A stretch of DNA of 41,972 nucleotides from Pseudomonadota bacterium. Its GTDB lineage: Bacteria > Pseudomonadota > Gammaproteobacteria > Burkholderiales > UBA11063. This document shows, in pieces, positions 38,782 to 41,972 of the stretch. The stretch lies in the NCBI GenBank assembly GCA_030917485.1, contig JAUPUP010000191.1, positions 1 through 41,972 on the forward strand. The letters are read 5' to 3'. Numbering within the stretch: position 1 is the first letter of the stretch; every line of letters begins with the position of its first letter. A program made the translations under genes and the position numbers. The notes under the pieces were generated by a model that was not told the origin of the DNA, did not search any database, and worked only from the letters and a program-made list of their open reading frames with translations.

Positions 38782-39045
38782 CTGACAATTTTTTCTAAAT
38801 CTGTAAGATTAGCTAAGTTGTCAGGTTTGTCCCCCTATTATAGTGTACCACAACTTTTTTTGCATTGGAGGTTCCCCGTAGTAATACCGTCCTGAATGTG
38901 GGCAAAATTCATTGTATTACTGAGCCATTCATTTGCATCAACCTCTAACTATTCCAATGAATTGTAGATTTTTTTTACGAAATGCAATGCTGTAAAACTC
39001 ATCTTTCATTGTGCGATGGAATCTCTCACATATGCCCAGGTTTAA
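38782..39045 (-). pseudogene. Decayed transposase C-terminus (IS481/IS3-type, DDE superfamily)
   Basis: Reverse strand reads LGICERFHRTMKDEFYSIAFRKK, frameshift at an A8 run, then IYNSLE*LEVDANEWL, another shift, then HSGRYYYGEPPMQ. Confidence 0.75.
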
Positions 39046-39061
39046 TTTTTTGATCTCCAGA

Positions 39062-40924
39062 TTATGCTGCCGCAGGCATTAGTAGCACTTCTGAAAAAAT
39101 AGTGATGTCCAGGAGTTTTGCCACCACACTATCACCTTCATATATGCCTGAGGTTGTGTTTCCATTTTCATCAGTATAACTTCCATGACCACGTAATGCT
39201 CCATGCTCAAATGTGCCCTGGTAGCTACGAACCCCATCAGAATCTTTTAAAACTCCTTGACCGTGAGGATTACCGGTTTCATCATGTTCACCTTCGTATA
39301 CTTTTCCATCTGCATACTGTGTTACTATTTTCGCTGTTGTTATTTTACCGTTCTCCCATGTCCCTGAGACTTTGTTTCCTTTCTTGTCAGTATAACTTCC
39401 TTTACCACACAGTGATCCGTTAACAAAATTTCCCTCGTGGCTAGAACCATCAGCATACTTGATAACACCATCACCATGGGGTATACCATTCTGATGCGAA
39501 CCACTATATACTTTTTTTGTTGAATAATAAACTATATTTATGGTTGCTGTTGATTCCAGATTATTGTTATTCCATTCCCCTGAAATTATATTTTTATTTA
39601 TATCAGTATGTTTCCCCTGACCATGTCGTATGCCATTAACAAATGCTCCCTTGTATCTGGAACCATTAGAATATTCTGCAATACCCTCACCGTGGGCTAC
39701 ACCGTTTTTATGTTGACCCCTATAAATATCCCCGGTTATAAAATGTACTTTTACATCTGCGGTTGTCAGTTCGCCATTATTCCACACTCCTGTAATTTTA
39801 TCTCCATCTTTAGACATATAACTCCCTTTACCATGCAATATTCCATTGGTAAAGTTACCCGCATGACTGGAACCATGGGAATATTTGATAAAACCATTAC
39901 CGTGTGGTGTCCCGTCTTGATGCTGCCCTGTGTAAATATCCCCGGTTATAAAACGTATTTCTACAGCTTCTGTTGTCAGTTTGTCATTATTCCATGTTCC
40001 TGTGATTTTATTTTTATTTCGATCTGTATAACTTCCTTTACCATGCTGCATGCCGTCAACAAAATATCCCGTATAAATGGAACCATCACGACTTGTGAGA
40101 GTACCCATACCATTAGGTTTACCCCGCGCATACTCACCTTGATACTTATTATTTGCATTGCTATCTGCATATTGTATTTCTACATATTTTCCTAATAATT
40201 TACCCTCTTTCCACATTCCGGTAGTTATGTTTTTATGTTTACTAACAATACTCCCTGTATCAGAGGGTTGGTGTTCATTATTTACACTTCCGATATATAA
40301 TAACCCCTTGTCCTTGTAATAAATAATTGCTCTTTTTTCTGAATTACCAGTTCTATTGGCAGTAGTATAGATTTCACCTTGAATCCCACTTTTATTTAGG
40401 ATAATTCTTGTTTCCTGAACCATGGGTACAGTATGAAAATGATTATTATCTTCTGGAAATTTAATATTTCCCTGCTCTAAATAAGTATTATTGATATTAC
40501 GGATATTTATTTTGTTCATATTAATGCTGCCATTATTGTAAACAGACTGAATATTTAACCAACATTTAAATGAATCTGTATTAAAAGCGTTATTAATAAA
40601 TGCGTTACTTCCATTTGAATAGATATATGCCAATGCCAGAGCTTGTGTAATAATTAATGGATAGTGGCAGGTAGAGCTTGGATTGATTTTAGCAATGTTC
40701 TGTAACTTATTGAAAATATTTTGACATTCCTGGTCGGGGCATGGTGCTCCTTTAACAACAGATGTTACAATTTCAATTATTTTTTTGTAATCCAGTGTAC
40801 ACAAATTACTGTATATCTGGCTATAACTACTATTAGTTGTAGTTTTATTGGTAGTGTTAGCAGGAGCGGTTATGTTTTTATGGGGTGCAGAAGGATTTAA
40901 GTTGCAGGGAGCGTCAGTGTTCAT
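39062..40924 (-). CDS. MORN-repeat protein (620 aa)
   Basis: Many YxGxxxxGxxHGxG units, e.g. YTGYFVDGMQHGKGSYTD, YTGQHQDGTPHGNG, YSGSHQNGIPHGDG, YEGEHDETGNPHGQG; about 170-aa non-repeat N-terminus. Confidence 0.92.
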   Translation of the reverse strand: MNTDAPCNLNPSAPHKNITAPANTTNKTTTNSSYSQIYSNLCTLDYKKIIEIVTSVVKGAPCPDQECQNIFNKLQNIAKINPSSTCHYPLIITQALALAYIYSNGSNAFINNAFNTDSFKCWLNIQSVYNNGSINMNKINIRNINNTYLEQGNIKFPEDNNHFHTVPMVQETRIILNKSGIQGEIYTTANRTGNSEKRAIIYYKDKGLLYIGSVNNEHQPSDTGSIVSKHKNITTGMWKEGKLLGKYVEIQYADSNANNKYQGEYARGKPNGMGTLTSRDGSIYTGYFVDGMQHGKGSYTDRNKNKITGTWNNDKLTTEAVEIRFITGDIYTGQHQDGTPHGNGFIKYSHGSSHAGNFTNGILHGKGSYMSKDGDKITGVWNNGELTTADVKVHFITGDIYRGQHKNGVAHGEGIAEYSNGSRYKGAFVNGIRHGQGKHTDINKNIISGEWNNNNLESTATINIVYYSTKKVYSGSHQNGIPHGDGVIKYADGSSHEGNFVNGSLCGKGSYTDKKGNKVSGTWENGKITTAKIVTQYADGKVYEGEHDETGNPHGQGVLKDSDGVRSYQGTFEHGALRGHGSYTDENGNTTSGIYEGDSVVAKLLDITIFSEVLLMPAAA

Positions 40925-41068
40925 TATTTTTCCTTAAAACAAATTCTTAAAATAAGTTTATTAATTCAGCCCTCAATGCCGGACAAAGTCAATTAAGTTG
41001 AATTGCTCTGCCCTACACAATAAAGCACTCAATGCCGACAAATTATAAAATGCCTTGGTATTGAGAAT

Positions 41069-41764
41069 TCAAGCTAAAAAACAGGTCGAAACTGTAACAT
41101 TATTTAAGGAAATAAAAATTCCTTTTTTGGTAGCGCAAAAAACAAAGCAGCCTACATACACCTGATTGGGTTTATCAACAGTAAAGTTACGCTCAAGCAA
41201 ATTATCAAACACTTTATATTTGTGATTAGAGTTAGTAGTAGTAACTTTGTATTTTATATACCCGACTGGAATCAGGTCTTTATTCCGCAGAATTTTAGAT
41301 ACCTTATCACAACTGCATTTTATTCCAAGCTTGAGTAACTCATCCTTTATACGTCTTGCACCATACCGGCTTTTATAGTGGTAAAACAATAGCTCAATTT
41401 GAATGCTGAGTTTTGCATATTCTATCGAAGCTTTTGTACGACTATCCTCATTAGCACACCATTCATAATATGAACTTCTGCTTAATTCAAACAATTTACA
41501 AGCGGCTTCCACATCAATCTAAGCACTATTATCCTTGATAAACATATATTTTACCGTGCTTGAGTGGCAAAATATATGGCGGCCTTTTTTAGAATTTCGT
41601 TCTCCACTTGTATCATAGGCTGCAGCACAATCATCTACACTCTCATAAACCACGCTTCTATATACTCCAACAACCTGGTCTTTAAATTCCTGTGGATATG
41701 CTTTACGCTTAATAATGTTCGAACCACTATCTACAACCTGATTTGCCAATTGGTTTTGTTCCAT
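41069..41764 (-). pseudogene. Degenerate IS3-family transposase (orfA/orfB remnants)
   Basis: orfA-like KRKAYPQEFKDQVVGVYRSVVYESVDDCAAAYD; orfB-like FIKDNSA*IDVEAACKLFELSRSSYYEWC...YHYKSRYGARRIKDELLKLGI..; in-frame TAG, loss of the catalytic region after NQVYVG. Confidence 0.8.
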
Positions 41765-41902
41765 ATTTTACTCCGTCATAAAGATAGTTAGCTATATTAT
41801 TTTTATTGGAGTAATAACCCCGCTTTATTATTGGCTGCTATGGCGTTATAAATTTTGATTTCATAAGCATAGCAGTATTTGATTGTATAATTAACTAAAA
41901 AA

Positions 41903-41972
41903 TGACCACCTAGTTAACTTTTAAATTGACCACTTAATTAAGCATAAAGTTGACCAACTAATTAACCACTTA
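41903..41972. repeat. 24-bp tandem repeats (TGACCA... x3) at right window edge
   Basis: TGACCA at 41903, 41927, 41951 (exact 24-bp spacing), each followed by a (C/T)TA(A/G)TTAA-like block. Confidence 0.7.

Noticed and set aside
39118-40195. Plus-strand ORFs (39118-39423, 39608-40195) antisense to the MORN gene
   Set aside because: Shadow ORFs created by the low stop frequency opposite repetitive Gly/Asn/Thr codons; no coding signature.
1-41972. CRISPR array, tRNA or rRNA genes
   Set aside because: No regularly spaced direct repeats with unique spacers and no recognisable tRNA/rRNA sequence found by eye; an Infernal/tRNAscan run would be needed to be sure.

Overview
AT-rich bacterial chromosome segment, probably proteobacterial (tilS-accA and rsfS-hprK-rapZ neighbourhoods suggest something near Betaproteobacteria; this is inference). 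Housekeeping genes (tilS, accA, gpmI, engB, asnS, pgk, rapZ, hprK, rsfS) alternate with accessory modules: a partial APC permease; a 1120-aa orphan coiled-coil protein with an internal G8 tract; a 2H phosphoesterase next to a RelA/SpoT synthetase; an ABC/HlyD/TolC export operon whose ABC subunit has lost its ATPase motifs; a MarR-dabB-dabA cluster with two palindromic operators; a minus-strand cassette of two tandem E1/ThiF-like proteins, an alpha/beta hydrolase and a LeuA/homocitrate-synthase-like enzyme fused to a cupin; two paralogous lipoproteins; and a MORN-repeat protein between decayed transposase genes. The most unusual signals are (1) in-frame 15-bp (5-codon) tandem repeats in at least five unrelated genes, mostly at N-termini; (2) a MITE-like palindromic family, one copy with perfect 12-bp TIRs and an exact 8-bp TSD, a second diverged copy sharing the hairpin core; (3) the E1/E1/hydrolase/LeuA-cupin cassette as a candidate undescribed biosynthetic pathway; (4) the MarR-operator-dabBA arrangement. 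No database search was possible; family names come from motifs recognised by eye.
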